Below the pieces are notes generated by a model. It had not been told where the DNA came from, did no database searches, and saw only the letters and a list, made by a program, of their open reading frames with translations. Below, in pieces: positions 16,922 through 26,013 of a stretch of 64,000 nt of DNA (position 1 is its first letter; each line of letters begins with the position of its first letter). The translations under genes and the position numbers were made by a program. The DNA comes from Brevibacillus parabrevis (GTDB taxonomy: Bacteria > Bacillota > Bacilli > Brevibacillales > Brevibacillaceae), in contig NZ_RHHV01000005.1 in the NCBI RefSeq assembly GCF_003710905.1, positions 372,001 to 436,000 of the forward strand, written 5' to 3'.

Positions 16922-17728
16922 ATGCAGCAACATCGAATCATCAAGGAAAAAGTAGCGGATTTTGAACTGACCATTTATTTGCCGAACAGCTATGCAGAAG
17001 GCGCGAAGCGATATCCGGCTATTTATGTGCAGGACGGGGGAAATGTCGTCCTGAATGCGTTTAATTACCTCGATCATCTGTTCATCACAAAGCAGCTGCC
17101 GGAACTGATTTTTGTCGGAATCACGCCGCACGACCGCAATTATGAATACACGCCGTGGCCGGCAGACACGCTGGTGCCTGGCGGAGTGTTGTTTGGCGGT
17201 GGAGCGAACGATTACATTCAAGTGCTTGCCGATCAGATCAAGCCATATATCGACGCGCATTATGCGACGATGCCTGAACCGGAGCACACGGCAATCGCCG
17301 GATGTTCGTTCGGGGGTCTGGTCAGTGCGCACGCCTATTATTTGCGATCCGATACATTTGGCAAAAGCGCCTGGCTGTCCGCCTCCTTCTGGTATGAGGG
17401 CTACGTCAAGCACATGCAGGAAACACCGCTTCCCGCTGCCGATCATCGGCTGTACATGTACGTGGGCGAGCTGGAAGGCATCCACAAGACGACGATTCAA
17501 GCGGAAATGGTCGCACAGACGAAAGCAGCGTACCGCATCTTGCTGGACAAAGGCTTCCCGGAGCAAAACGTGAAATTCGAGACAGATCCGCTCGGCACGC
17601 ACGACAGCTTTTTCTTTGCCATGAAGTTTATCCATGCCCTGAGATGGCTGTTTGCGGAAGGGATGGAAGCGGAAAAAAGGGAATTTGCCCGCGACCGTAC
17701 GCGCGAGTCGAACAGGGAAACGATTTAG
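16922..17728 (+). CDS. Putative esterase (alpha/beta hydrolase, Fes/IroE-like)
   Basis: 268 residues of the putative-esterase family that includes enterobactin esterase and esterase D. The nucleophile motif is GCSFGG (around residue 127), and a C-terminal GTHDSFFF carries the likely catalytic His. The N-terminus LTIYLPNSYAEGAKRYPAIYVQDGG is typical. No signal peptide, so it acts in the cytoplasm. In many genomes such esterases open imported siderophore esters; no siderophore genes adjoin, so that role is only a possibility. GAGAGGTG precedes the ATG. Confidence 0.85.
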   Translation: MQQHRIIKEKVADFELTIYLPNSYAEGAKRYPAIYVQDGGNVVLNAFNYLDHLFITKQLPELIFVGITPHDRNYEYTPWPADTLVPGGVLFGGGANDYIQVLADQIKPYIDAHYATMPEPEHTAIAGCSFGGLVSAHAYYLRSDTFGKSAWLSASFWYEGYVKHMQETPLPAADHRLYMYVGELEGIHKTTIQAEMVAQTKAAYRILLDKGFPEQNVKFETDPLGTHDSFFFAMKFIHALRWLFAEGMEAEKREFARDRTRESNRETI

Positions 17729-17743
17729 CAGCGACAAAAGCGA

Positions 17744-17769
17744 GCGCCTTCTTTGCGGAGGCGTTTTTT
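17744..17769 (+). terminator. Rho-independent terminator after the esterase gene
   Basis: CGCCT / AGGCG stem with nine-base loop followed by six T residues. Confidence 0.8.
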
Positions 17770-17846
17770 CGATTTGTCCGCCAGATTGTTCTCGCTTTAT
17801 TTTCTTCAATCAAAAATGTTTGATCGATCCTCCAGCATTTTGCTTG

Positions 17847-17876
17847 TTGACAGTGGCATTTTTCTGCCCATATAAT
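17847..17876 (+). promoter_or_regulatory. Sigma-A promoter of the leuA T-box leader
   Basis: TTGACA (17847-17852) and TATAAT (17871-17876), both perfect, 18-bp spacer; start of transcription near 17884. Confidence 0.8.
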
Positions 17877-17883
17877 TACAAAA

Positions 17884-18147
17884 AATGATAAAACAAATGT
17901 TGCGATTAGAAATAGTAGAAATAAAAAGACTTTTCAGAGAGCCGTTGGGTGGTGTGAAACGGCAATGTCGTTTATTTCGAACTCGTCTATGAACAGCTGC
18001 CTGACAATGTAGGGTAAGCCGGAGTTCCACCGTTACAGGGATAGATGGTGATGGCCATCGAAAAAGATCGTTTCCGCTATTTGGAAATGAATTAGAGTGG
18101 TACCGCGAGTTCAACCTCGTCTCTATGCGCAGAGACGAGGTTTTTTT
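17884..18147 (+). ncRNA. T-box riboswitch (probable leucine) controlling leuA
   Basis: The conserved T-box AGAGTGGTACCGCG lies at 18094-18107 and is followed by a terminator: CCTCGTCTCT (18115-18124) and AGAGACGAGG (18131-18140) plus seven T residues. The upstream part shows stem I features, including GGTGTGAAACGGC of the distal loop. A CTC triplet after GAA at 17982-17984 is the best specifier candidate and matches leucine, as expected before leuA. Uncharged leucine tRNA would stabilise the antiterminator and permit transcription. Confidence 0.92.
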
Positions 18148-18149
18148 GC

Positions 18150-18228
18150 GTGAAAAACGTCGCGACGTTTTTTTAGAAAAGCGGATGTTGATTGCGAGTG
18201 ATCAATAAAACGGGTCATGACCGTTTTG
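18150..18228 (+). repeat. Two palindromic hairpins between the T-box and leuA
   Basis: AAACGTCGCGACGTTT (centred near 18163) followed by a T run looks like a second terminator. AAAACGG / CCGTTTT arms at 18208-18228 form another stem. A similar sequence to the first (AAAACGTCTCGATGTTTT) occurs near 3313. Confidence 0.6.
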
Positions 18229-18309
18229 CTGGCTGAAGACCGGGTTTAGCCGGCCCCGCTTTCCATAAATCGAGTTGCAAAAACAAACCATTTTGGGGAG
18301 GAACAGAAA

Positions 18310-19845
18310 ATGAGCCGTAAAATTATCGTGTTTGATACAACGCTGCGTGATGGAGAACAAGTGCCGGGAGCGAAGTTGAACGTCCAGCAAAAAATCGAGA
18401 TCGCCCAACAGCTCAAAAAATTGCGGGTGGACATCATCGAGGCGGGCTTTCCGGCTTCGTCCGAGGGAGATTTTCGCGCGGTGCAGGAGATTGCCCGCAG
18501 TGTCGGTGACAGCGTGTCGATTACGGCTTTGGCCCGTGCCGTGAAAAGCGACATCGATGCGGTGTACGAAAGTGTCAAGATCGCCCAGGACCCGCTCATC
18601 CACATCGTTTTGGGAACGTCCAACATTCACGTAGAGAAGAAGTTCAACCGCTCCAAGGACGCCGTCATGGAAATGGGCGTGGAGGCAGTACGCTACGCCA
18701 AAACATTGCTGCCGCACGTTCAGTATTCGACTGAGGATGCATCGCGGTCCGATTTTGAATATTTGTGGAGTACGATTGAAGCCGTCGTCAAAGCGGGAGC
18801 GACGATGATCAACGTCCCGGATACGGTGGGCTACGCGGTGCCGGATGAGTTCGGCGATTTGATCCGCCGCATCAACGACCGCTTGAAAAACCTCAACCCG
18901 GATGTCATCCTGAGCGTCCACTGTCATAACGATTTGGGCATGGCTACGGCCAACACGCTCGCCGCGATCAAAAACGGAGCGGAAAAAGTCGAGTGTACCA
19001 TCAACGGACTCGGGGAACGTGCCGGAAATGCCTCGTTGGAGGAAGTCGTGATGGGGATGAAGGTGCGCGAGAATTTTTACCAGTGCCATACGAACATTAA
19101 CACGAAGGAGTTGCTGCGCACCTCGATGCTGGTGAGCCATTTGACTGGTCTGGATGTGCAGGTGAACAAGGCGATTACGGGCGCGAATGCTTTTGCCCAT
19201 TCGTCGGGTATTCACCAGGACGGTCTTTTGAAAGATAAGCAAGTGTACGAAATCATGTCGCCGGAAGAAGTCGGGGCAGACAGCATGGAGCTGATTTTGA
19301 CAGCGCGTTCTGGGCGCCACGCTTTTAAAAATGCTGTTGAGAAGCTCGGCTTTGAAACGAACGACGCGGCTGATTTCGAGGTGTTGTTCGCCAAGTTCCT
19401 GGAGCTGGCAGACGCCAAAAAAGAAGTGTACGACCACGACGTATTTTATTTGGTGGCGAATCACCGCACGCTCGCAGATAGCAGCAAGCATCTGTATGAG
19501 CTGGAGTCGTTCCAGGTCGTCAGCAACGATTTGTACCCGACTGCGACGGTCAAGCTGAAAAAAGGCGAGGAAATGCTGAAAGGCAGCGCAGTAGGCGAAG
19601 GGCCGATCGAAGCGTTGTACGACGTGATCAAAACGTTGGTCGGGCTGGATGTCCACCTGAAGGATTACAAGATCAACAGCATTTCCCGCGGCAAAGACGC
19701 TGTAGGCCGTGTCAATATTCGCATCGAGTACATGGGGAAAACGTACTCCGGTCGGGCGATGGATACCGATATTATCAAAGCGAGCGCCCTTGCGTTTTTG
19801 AACGGGGTCAACGCTGCGGTGCTTGATCTGGTTGCGGTCGGATAG
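18310..19845 (+). CDS. leuA: 2-isopropylmalate synthase
   Basis: 511 residues, the standard length. It condenses acetyl-CoA with 2-oxoisovalerate, the first committed step of leucine synthesis, in the cytoplasm. The TIM-barrel starts with [12 protein letters not shown] (residues 9-20); the metal-site motif [11 protein letters not shown] lies near residue 200; the C-terminal ~130 residues are the regulatory dimer domain that binds leucine. Citramalate synthase is the alternative but the overall length and sequence follow LeuA. GGGGAGG precedes the ATG. Expression is under the T-box upstream. The leuBCD genes are not adjacent. Confidence 0.93.
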   Translation: MSRKIIVFDTTLRDGEQVPGAKLNVQQKIEIAQQLKKLRVDIIEAGFPASSEGDFRAVQEIARSVGDSVSITALARAVKSDIDAVYESVKIAQDPLIHIVLGTSNIHVEKKFNRSKDAVMEMGVEAVRYAKTLLPHVQYSTEDASRSDFEYLWSTIEAVVKAGATMINVPDTVGYAVPDEFGDLIRRINDRLKNLNPDVILSVHCHNDLGMATANTLAAIKNGAEKVECTINGLGERAGNASLEEVVMGMKVRENFYQCHTNINTKELLRTSMLVSHLTGLDVQVNKAITGANAFAHSSGIHQDGLLKDKQVYEIMSPEEVGADSMELILTARSGRHAFKNAVEKLGFETNDAADFEVLFAKFLELADAKKEVYDHDVFYLVANHRTLADSSKHLYELESFQVVSNDLYPTATVKLKKGEEMLKGSAVGEGPIEALYDVIKTLVGLDVHLKDYKINSISRGKDAVGRVNIRIEYMGKTYSGRAMDTDIIKASALAFLNGVNAAVLDLVAVG

Positions 19846-20110
19846 TCGGATAAAGCAAGAGCAGGCGCGAGACGACCCCTGTCTGAAACACGCCGAGAAT
19901 CAAGCATGTAAAAAGACTGCTGCCAACTCAGGCTGAATGTCCAAAGGCTGCTTGAACAGGAAAGCGGGCTGCAAAGGCAAAAAGGCTGATCTGTATCGGT
20001 AGAAATGGCTGCCAACTGATGGCAAAGCAGATTTGGCAGCGAGCCTGCAAGTATAGGAATGGAAAATTTGGAAAAACTGATTACCATACACTGTTAACCA
20101 CCTTTTTCAA
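19846..20110. other. Intergenic region without a recognisable gene
   Basis: About 265 bp after leuA before its terminator. Short frames on both strands lack ribosome sites and look like chance. Confidence 0.5.
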
Positions 20111-20140
20111 CCCTCGCGGCTGTTTGCGGGGGCTTTTTTT
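20111..20140 (+). terminator. Rho-independent terminator
   Basis: CCCTCGC pairs with GCGGGGG (one G-T pair), then C and seven T residues. Confidence 0.85.
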
Positions 20141-20153
20141 ATGAAAAAAACGC

Positions 20154-20184
20154 TGGACTCTCCGCTTGGGGGAGTCTTTACACT
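20154..20184 (+). promoter_or_regulatory. MerR-type promoter/operator with 19-bp spacer
   Basis: TGGACT (20154-20159) and TACACT (20179-20184) are separated by 19 bp instead of 17. The spacer region holds the inverted repeat GACTCTCC / GGGGAGTC, closely like the BmrR/Mta operator of Bacillus subtilis. It lies 25 bp before the MerR gene, so autoactivation is expected. Confidence 0.85.
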
Positions 20185-20208
20185 AGAGGGGAAAGGAGGG
20201 CGGACAGC

Positions 20209-20967
20209 GTGCTGTACACAGTTAAGGAAGTAGCGGAGCTTTCCCGCGTGACGATCAAGACGTTGCACCATTACCACCGGATTGGCCTGCTCATTCCGGG
20301 CGAGATCAGTGAAGCGGGCTATCGGCTGTACGGCGACAAAGAGCTTGCGCGTTTGCAGCAAATTTTGTTTTACCGCGAACTGGATTTTCCGCTGCAAAAA
20401 ATTCGCGAGCTGCTTGATGGAGAGCCGGAGCGAGAGCTTGTGTTGCAAGAACAGGAACAGCAGCTTTTGGAACGACAAAGCAGGTTGGAAGAGGTCATAC
20501 GCACGCTGCAAGAAACGCTGGCGTGCCTGCGAGGAGGAAAAGGAATGGATAACCAAGCGATGTTTCAAGGGTTCAGCAGTGAGGAAGAGTGGAGAGCAGC
20601 TCTGCAGGAGCAAAGCGAGCATTTGCAGGAAACGTACGGATACGATCTGGCACAGGAAGCTTCCATCGACGTGGCGAAGATGAATGAACAAGCGCAGGAA
20701 GCCGAACGGTTCATGGCGCAGATGGCTGCCGCATTGCGCGATGGAGTCAAGCATACGGATGCGAAGCTGCATCAGTTGATCGGGGAGCATCTGCGCTTTA
20801 TGCATGAGCACGGGCATTCGCTTACTCCGTACGAGTTTGCCGGACAGACTCGGTTTTTCCTGCAAGACGACTTCCATTTGCAGATGCTGGAGGGGCAGCA
20901 GACAGGACTTGCCTATTTTCTGGCGATCGCAGCCGAGGCGTATGCGGCTCATGCAAAAGCAGAGTAG
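20209..20967 (+). CDS. MerR-family regulator with TipAS-type effector domain
   Basis: 252 residues: MerR DNA-binding domain (1-75; VKEVAELSRVTIKTLHHYHRIGL), a coiled-coil dimer helix (~75-112), then a TipAS domain (~130-250) that in TipAL and Mta-like proteins binds antibiotics or other hydrophobic ligands. Starts at GTG with GAAAGGAGGG upstream. Its own promoter has the 19-bp spacer and dyad that these proteins twist into shape. No separate target gene is adjacent; a terminator follows. Confidence 0.92.
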   Translation: MLYTVKEVAELSRVTIKTLHHYHRIGLLIPGEISEAGYRLYGDKELARLQQILFYRELDFPLQKIRELLDGEPERELVLQEQEQQLLERQSRLEEVIRTLQETLACLRGGKGMDNQAMFQGFSSEEEWRAALQEQSEHLQETYGYDLAQEASIDVAKMNEQAQEAERFMAQMAAALRDGVKHTDAKLHQLIGEHLRFMHEHGHSLTPYEFAGQTRFFLQDDFHLQMLEGQQTGLAYFLAIAAEAYAAHAKAE

Positions 20968-20978
20968 GGAAAGAGAGA

Positions 20979-21010
20979 AGGGACCATTGAGAACGATGGT
21001 CCTTTTTCTT
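20979..21010 (+). terminator. Rho-independent terminator after the MerR gene
   Basis: AAGGGACCAT / ATGGTCCTTTTT stem-loop with T run. Confidence 0.9.
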
Positions 21011-21077
21011 TTGGTCTTTTGGGCAAAAAGCTTGTGCGGCGATCAGGGAATAATTTACAAAAAACAGGGGCGGTATA

Positions 21078-21141
21078 TTGACAGAAAAATCTAGGACTGT
21101 TATAAAAATAGTGGATAGCACTCTCGCGGTGAGAGTGCTAA
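21078..21141 (+). promoter_or_regulatory. Sigma-A promoter with CIRCE operator for htpG
   Basis: TTGACA (21078-21083) and TATAAA (21101-21106) with 17-bp spacing. Immediately after lies the CIRCE element (21115-21141): TAGCACTC, nine bases, GAGTGCTAA; only the outermost T of the 9-bp arm is changed to A. HrcA bound here would sit on the transcription start. Confidence 0.93.
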
Positions 21142-21177
21142 CAATTGTGTGTGGCAAAATAGAAGGGAGAATGGCCG

Positions 21178-23058
21178 ATGGAAAAAAAGCAGTTTCAGGC
21201 TGAATCGACGCGACTGTTGGAAATGATGATCCACTCCATTTACACGCAAAAAGAGATTTTCCTGCGTGAGCTGATTTCCAACGCAAGCGATGCGATTGAC
21301 AAAATCTATTACCGCTCGCTGACGGATGATCAGCTGGTGTTCGATAAAGACAATTACTTCATTAAAATTAGCGTGGACAAGGCTGCCCGCGAATTGACGA
21401 TTACCGATACGGGAATCGGCATGACCGCTGAAGAGCTGGAAAACAACCTGGGCGTGATCGCCAAAAGCGGTTCCCTTGCCTTCAAAAAAGAAAACGATGC
21501 CAAAGACGGCTACAATATTATCGGGCAATTCGGGGTGGGCTTCTACTCTGCCTTCATGGTCGCTGACGTGGTAACGGTCACGAGCAAAGCGCTGGGGGCA
21601 GACACAGGCTACAAGTGGCAATCCAGCGGAACCGATGGCTATACCATCGAGCCTTATGCAAAAGATGAGGTCGGTACTACGATCACTCTCAAAATCAAAG
21701 AGAATACGGAAGAAGAACGCTACGATGAGTTTTTGGAAGAGTATCGCTTGAAGGCGATTATCAAAAAATACTCGGACTTCATTCGCTACCCGATCAAGAT
21801 GGACGTGACGAAGCATCAGCCGAAAGAAGGCAGCGACAGCGAGTTTGAGGAAGTGCAAGAAGAGCAGACGGTCAACAGCATGGTGCCGATCTGGCGCAAG
21901 AACAAAAACGAGCTGACTGACGAAGACTACGAACAGTTTTATGTAAGCAAGCATTACGGTTTCGACAAGCCGCTTGCGCATGTTCACGTCAGCGCGGATG
22001 GAGCGGTCGTCTATCAGGCGATTTTGTACATCCCGGAAAGCATTCCGTTCGACTACTACTCCAAAGAGTATGAAAAAGGTCTGGAGCTGTACGCCAATGG
22101 TGTACTGATCATGAACAAATGTGCCGACCTGCTGCCAGATTACTTCAGCTTCGTCAAAGGGATGGTCGATTCGGAAAGCCTGTCTCTCAACATTTCCAGG
22201 GAAATGCTGCAGCATGACCGCCAGTTGAAGCTGATCGCGAAAAACATCTCCAGCAAAATCAAGGGCCAACTGCAAAGCATGCAAAAAAATGAGCGGGAGA
22301 AGTACGAAAAGTTTTACGAAGCGTTCGGCAGACAGCTGAAATACGGCGTATACAGCGATTTTGGCACACACAAGGACACGCTTCAGGACTTGCTCATGTT
22401 CTACTCTTCCAAAGAGAAAAAGCTGGTGACGCTGGCCGAGTACGTCGAGAGAATGCCGGAAGACCAGAAGTACATCTACTATGCGACAGGGGAATCCAAC
22501 GAGCGCATCGAAAAACTGCCGCAAACCGAGCTGGTATCCGACAAAGGCTATGAAATCCTTTACTTCACAGAGGATATCGATGAGTTCGCGATCAAGATGC
22601 TGCGCACCTACAAGGACAAGGAGTTCCGTTCCGTCTCCAGCGCCGATCTGGGAATTGAACCGGACGAGCAGGACAAGGCGGCAGACGCTGAAAATGAAGA
22701 CAACCAGGAGCTGTTCGCTTACATGAAGAGCCTGCTCGAAGGCAAAGTTGCAAGCGTAAAAGCATCCAAGCGTCTCAAATCCCATCCAGTCTGCCTGTCG
22801 ACAGAAGGAGATGTCACGATCGAGATGGAAAAAGTGCTGAACGCCATGCCGAACAGCCAAGGCGTGAAGGCGCAAAAGGTGCTGGAGATCAACGTGAACC
22901 ATGACGTGTTCCAGTCGCTGAAGGCCGCTTTCGGTCAAGACAAGGAAAAAGTGAATTTGTACACAGCGGTGCTTTACCATCAGGCGCTGCTGATCGAAGG
23001 CTTGCCGATTGAAGATCCGGTCGCGTTCACGAACGATATTTGCAAAATGATGGTATAG
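21178..23058 (+). CDS. htpG: Molecular chaperone HtpG (Hsp90)
   Basis: 626 residues, normal length. The N-terminal GHKL ATPase domain (1-215) has [18 protein letters not shown] and GQFGVGFYS; the middle client-binding domain (~230-500) and the C-terminal dimerisation domain follow. ATP-driven cytoplasmic chaperone that remodels client proteins with DnaK. ATG at 21178 is in frame; a nearby ATG at 21171 is not. GAAGGGAGA provides the ribosome site. The CIRCE operator upstream predicts control by HrcA, unlike Bacillus subtilis htpG. Confidence 0.97.
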   Translation: MEKKQFQAESTRLLEMMIHSIYTQKEIFLRELISNASDAIDKIYYRSLTDDQLVFDKDNYFIKISVDKAARELTITDTGIGMTAEELENNLGVIAKSGSLAFKKENDAKDGYNIIGQFGVGFYSAFMVADVVTVTSKALGADTGYKWQSSGTDGYTIEPYAKDEVGTTITLKIKENTEEERYDEFLEEYRLKAIIKKYSDFIRYPIKMDVTKHQPKEGSDSEFEEVQEEQTVNSMVPIWRKNKNELTDEDYEQFYVSKHYGFDKPLAHVHVSADGAVVYQAILYIPESIPFDYYSKEYEKGLELYANGVLIMNKCADLLPDYFSFVKGMVDSESLSLNISREMLQHDRQLKLIAKNISSKIKGQLQSMQKNEREKYEKFYEAFGRQLKYGVYSDFGTHKDTLQDLLMFYSSKEKKLVTLAEYVERMPEDQKYIYYATGESNERIEKLPQTELVSDKGYEILYFTEDIDEFAIKMLRTYKDKEFRSVSSADLGIEPDEQDKAADAENEDNQELFAYMKSLLEGKVASVKASKRLKSHPVCLSTEGDVTIEMEKVLNAMPNSQGVKAQKVLEINVNHDVFQSLKAAFGQDKEKVNLYTAVLYHQALLIEGLPIEDPVAFTNDICKMMV

Positions 23059-23060
23059 CA

Positions 23061-23092
23061 AAAAGGGGGATGCATGAGGCATCCCCTTTTTT
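23061..23092 (+). terminator. Rho-independent terminator after htpG
   Basis: AAAAGGGGGATGC / GCATCCCCTTTTTT stem with five-base loop. Confidence 0.95.
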
Positions 23093-23394
23093 GGCTGGAA
23101 ATAATCGCTTGCGAAAAGCACATCGCGCATCGCGGTTTTCTTGCATTCGCCGAGTGTGGACGGGAAGATGGAAGCAACAAAGGAGAATCGTTCCCAAGCG
23201 CTCTTGGCGTGTAGCGATCCAGTCCGGTTCGTGATGGAGGTCGGAAAATGCGGGCTGAGCAGCTGCAAAAGGCGCTTGCGACCGATGCAGATGAACTGCG
23301 CAGCCTTGCGGGAGTTCCGCACGCGACAGTAGCGAAAAAGCATTGCCCAGGTGGAAGCGCACGTCATCAACGGAGTTACGCTAAAGTAAAACCG
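23093..23394. other. Intergenic region without a recognisable gene
   Basis: About 300 bp between the htpG terminator and the converging DUF5701 gene. Frames present on both strands have no ribosome site and no recognisable product. Confidence 0.5.
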
Positions 23395-24141
23395 TTAGCT
23401 GTTGTGGGAGCAAACCTTAAAGCTGCCTTCAAGGTTTTTTTCGTTTGCGATGTTGTCCGTTCCTATGCGCTCCAGACATGAGGCTGAGCCTAGCCACGTA
23501 TGCGGGTTACCTGCCCAGCACCATCCGAGCTTCGGCTTGCCTTGACTGATCCACAGGGCCGTTACGCGCCGATCGCCACAACGGGAGCCGAGCAGGGAAA
23601 AACCGTTGTTCTTTTTCAACAGCTCAGGAAAGTGGGTAACGAGGGCAATGCCTTCCTCCAGAGTAAGCGGAGAGCGCCCTTGGGCCAAAAGGCGGGGCAG
23701 GGCGTCGTTCGGCGTGACGTTGAGCGTTTGTCGTCCGGTATCAATGTCAGCCAAAAGATAGGCGACTCCGGCAGGCAACGCGATTCCATCGATCGGCTTG
23801 AAGCGGCACATATCCTGCTCATCCATGACGCTAAAGCCTGCCTTTTTCTGGCGCTCCACGAGTTGGATGGCACGGCTGCTGTCGACCCACTCGCTTTTTA
23901 CGACGAGGGCAAAAGGAGCATAGCCTTCAGGCAGTTCCGTCTCATTCGTCCACGGAGGAAGCGAGGCTGCTTTGTCCTTCAACGGTTCCAGTTGCTTGCG
24001 GAATGCGCTCTCTGTCATCCGGGCAATGCCAGGATACCCTTTTGCAACGAGATTGGTAACTTGGCGTTCAAATTCCATTTCCAACAGGTCAAAGACGATG
24101 GGAAACCCCTCCTTCGATATGCGCATCACTAACGAGGACAT
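23395..24141 (-). CDS. DUF5701-family protein of unknown function
   Basis: 248 residues. The central and C-terminal sequence follows the pattern I associate with DUF5701: a strand ALVVKSEWVDSS, the stretch GRSPLTLEEGIALVTHFPELL, then SRCGDRRVTALWIS and the very distinctive KPKLGWCWAGNPHTWLGSAS near the C-terminus. No catalytic motif or membrane segment is evident. AAAGGA precedes the ATG at 24141. It is divergent from the tandem-MerR gene, 139 bp apart, which may regulate it. Function is unknown. Confidence 0.75.
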   Translation of the reverse strand: MSSLVMRISKEGFPIVFDLLEMEFERQVTNLVAKGYPGIARMTESAFRKQLEPLKDKAASLPPWTNETELPEGYAPFALVVKSEWVDSSRAIQLVERQKKAGFSVMDEQDMCRFKPIDGIALPAGVAYLLADIDTGRQTLNVTPNDALPRLLAQGRSPLTLEEGIALVTHFPELLKKNNGFSLLGSRCGDRRVTALWISQGKPKLGWCWAGNPHTWLGSASCLERIGTDNIANEKNLEGSFKVCSHNS

Positions 24142-24280
24142 TTTTCCTTTTCATCTTACAACATGGATGCTAATTCGAAGGTTTGGTCAGAAGTTTTGTT
24201 GAATAAATAGGGGAGAGTTGCTCAAACGTTATAAGCGAGCTTTAAACCAGGAACAAATGAAGAGAGGGGTCCACGGAAAA

Positions 24281-24985
24281 ATGCGGCCGATTGACATTGC
24301 GCGAAAATTGAAGCTGAGCACAAGCGCCTTGCGCAACTACGAAGCGCAAGGACTTGTTCCGCCAGTGGAACGGTCTGCGGGCGGCTATCGTTTGTATACC
24401 GCCGAGCACGTTGCCTATTTTACTTGTATACAGGCTATGTCGCCCGGGTTCGGGATGGAGGTGACTGCGGAAGTTGTGCGGAACGTTCAAGCAAGGCAGC
24501 TCGATGCGGCGCTATGGCGCGTGAATGAGGTGCAAGCCCTTTTGCAACGGGACAAGCAACTGGCAGAAAGCAACATGCGGATGTTCTGCGAGCTGGATGG
24601 CAAGCAAACGCAAGCAGAATCTGGCGAAGCGTGGCTGACGATCAAGGAAGCTTCCCGAAAAACAGGGCTTCCCAGCTCGACGATTCGCCATTGGGAGAAA
24701 ACAGGGCTGATTACAACCACGCGCGATCCGCAAAATGGCTATCGGTTGTTCAATCGCTCGCATATCCGAAAAATTATGCTTTTGCAAGCGTTGCGCGCGC
24801 AGGTGTATTCGCCAACGGTTGTAGAGCTGAAAAATGCCATTGCTCACATGAGGGAAGACGATGTTTTAGAGGCGAGAAAAATCGCCACGGACTCCTTGCA
24901 GTATTTGCATCGGGTCAACTGCTGGCAAATGCGCGGAATCCATGCTCTCTATGATCTGTGCCGATTGGTAAAGCTGGTTGAATGA
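24281..24985 (+). CDS. Tandem MerR-domain regulator
   Basis: 234 residues from the chosen ATG. Residues 2-70 are one MerR DNA-binding domain (PIDIARKLKLSTSALRNYEA...GGYRLYTAEHVAYF), residues ~125-195 a second (TIKEASRKTGLPSSTIRHWE...NGYRLFNRSHIRKI), joined by a helical segment; a short helical tail ends the protein. Start choice is uncertain: ATG 24281 matches where MerR domains begin, while ATG 24257 and TTG 24218 are in frame with weak sites. No ligand-binding domain is seen. It faces the DUF5701 gene. Confidence 0.82.
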   Translation: MRPIDIARKLKLSTSALRNYEAQGLVPPVERSAGGYRLYTAEHVAYFTCIQAMSPGFGMEVTAEVVRNVQARQLDAALWRVNEVQALLQRDKQLAESNMRMFCELDGKQTQAESGEAWLTIKEASRKTGLPSSTIRHWEKTGLITTTRDPQNGYRLFNRSHIRKIMLLQALRAQVYSPTVVELKNAIAHMREDDVLEARKIATDSLQYLHRVNCWQMRGIHALYDLCRLVKLVE

Positions 24986-24996
24986 GAGGAGGGTGC

Positions 24997-25023
24997 CTTC
25001 GGTTCGGTAACCGAAGCTTTTTC
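24997..25023. terminator. Terminator between converging genes
   Basis: CTTCGGTT-CGGT-AACCGAAG, 8-bp perfect stem, followed by CTTTTTTC on the plus strand. Confidence 0.9.
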
Positions 25024-25024
25024 A

Positions 25025-25864
25025 TCATGTATGCAGAAACTTGTTTTCCTGCTTCCATTCTACTTTGCGGAAAAACAGGGGCAACTCGCTTTCGTGCAAC
25101 GGTTTGCTGATCAGAAAGCCTTGCACAAAATCACATTTCCACTTTTGCAGGCTATGGAGCTGTTCAAACGTCTCGATGCCTTCAGCGACGACAGTGAGCC
25201 CCAGTTTGCGCGCCAGTGAAATGATCCATTCGACGAGTACCGTTCCTTCATAATGATTGGCAATATGAGCGACAAATGACCGATCGACTTTAATAGTTGA
25301 GAGGGGGAGAGTCGTGATGTATTCAAGCGAGGAGTATTCCGTCCCGAAATCATCCAATACGATTTTGATGCCGTGGTTAGCGAATTTTTTCAAAGTATCG
25401 ATCCGTCTGTCCTTGAGCGAGATTCTGTCCCGTTCTGTCAATTCCAGCTCCAATGATTGAGGGGAGAGAGCTGTTTTCTGCAAAATGCCGCATACCCGAT
25501 CGAAGAAGAGAGAGTCTTGCAATTGCAGGCCCGAGATGTTGACTGACATGACGGAAGTGGGCATGTACTTTTCTTGAATTTGCTTGTTTTTTTGGCAAGC
25601 GGTCTGGATGACCCAGTCACCGATGGAATAAATCAGTCCGATCTCTTCGGCGAGCGGGATAAATTCCGTAGGGGAGATCGGTCCGAAGAGCGGATGGTGC
25701 CATCTGAGCAAAGCTTCAAAACCGCGTACGTTGCCAGAGACGGTTTCGAACTGCGGTTGGTAATGCAAAGTCAGCTGTTCAAGCCGTACTGCTTCTTGCA
25801 AATCATTGGCCAGTCTCAGCTTGTGCTCCAGATCCTCGCTCGTCAGTAACGATGTAAACTCCAT
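25025..25864 (-). CDS. EAL-domain cyclic-di-GMP phosphodiesterase
   Basis: 279 residues: a short N-terminal extension and one EAL domain. Conserved residues are present: EALLRW, NISGLQL, ELTE, DDFGTEYSSL, IKVDRSF, VAEGIET and FVQGFLISKPL. All metal and general-base positions appear intact; the loop-6 motif has E where G is usual (DDFGTGYS). It should hydrolyse c-di-GMP to pGpG, acting on motility or biofilm. No GGDEF, PAS or membrane part. GGAGGG precedes the ATG. It lies downstream of the response regulator on the same strand but behind a terminator. Confidence 0.9.
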   Translation of the reverse strand: MEFTSLLTSEDLEHKLRLANDLQEAVRLEQLTLHYQPQFETVSGNVRGFEALLRWHHPLFGPISPTEFIPLAEEIGLIYSIGDWVIQTACQKNKQIQEKYMPTSVMSVNISGLQLQDSLFFDRVCGILQKTALSPQSLELELTERDRISLKDRRIDTLKKFANHGIKIVLDDFGTEYSSLEYITTLPLSTIKVDRSFVAHIANHYEGTVLVEWIISLARKLGLTVVAEGIETFEQLHSLQKWKCDFVQGFLISKPLHESELPLFFRKVEWKQENKFLHT

Positions 25865-25970
25865 GTTTTATTTACCCTCCATTTTGCGTCCATTTCTTCT
25901 GGGATTGATTATGCACGGGATGTATTAGATAAGTTTCTGTCTATGTATTAGGATAGTGTGAAATAATCTC

Positions 25971-26004
25971 AAAAAAATAGCACCATCTCGCAGGAGACGA
26001 TGCC
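25971..26004 (-). terminator. Rho-independent terminator after the response regulator
   Basis: On the minus strand GGCATCGTCTC and GAGATGGTGC form a stem with G-T pairs and a 3-base loop, followed by seven T residues. Confidence 0.8.
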
Positions 26005-26013
26005 ATTTGTCTG

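Noticed and set aside
18202..19656. 484-codon minus-strand frame across leuA
   Set aside because: Shadow of leuA; it also runs into the T-box leader.
21100..23370. 756-codon open frame on the minus strand across htpG
   Set aside because: It is antisense to a certain htpG gene, has no ribosome site and gives an unlikely His/Phe/Val-rich product; a mirror of codon bias in htpG.
23408..23442. AACCTT...AAGGTT hairpin resembling a terminator
   Set aside because: It lies within the coding end of the DUF5701 gene (residues NLEGSFKV), upstream of its stop.
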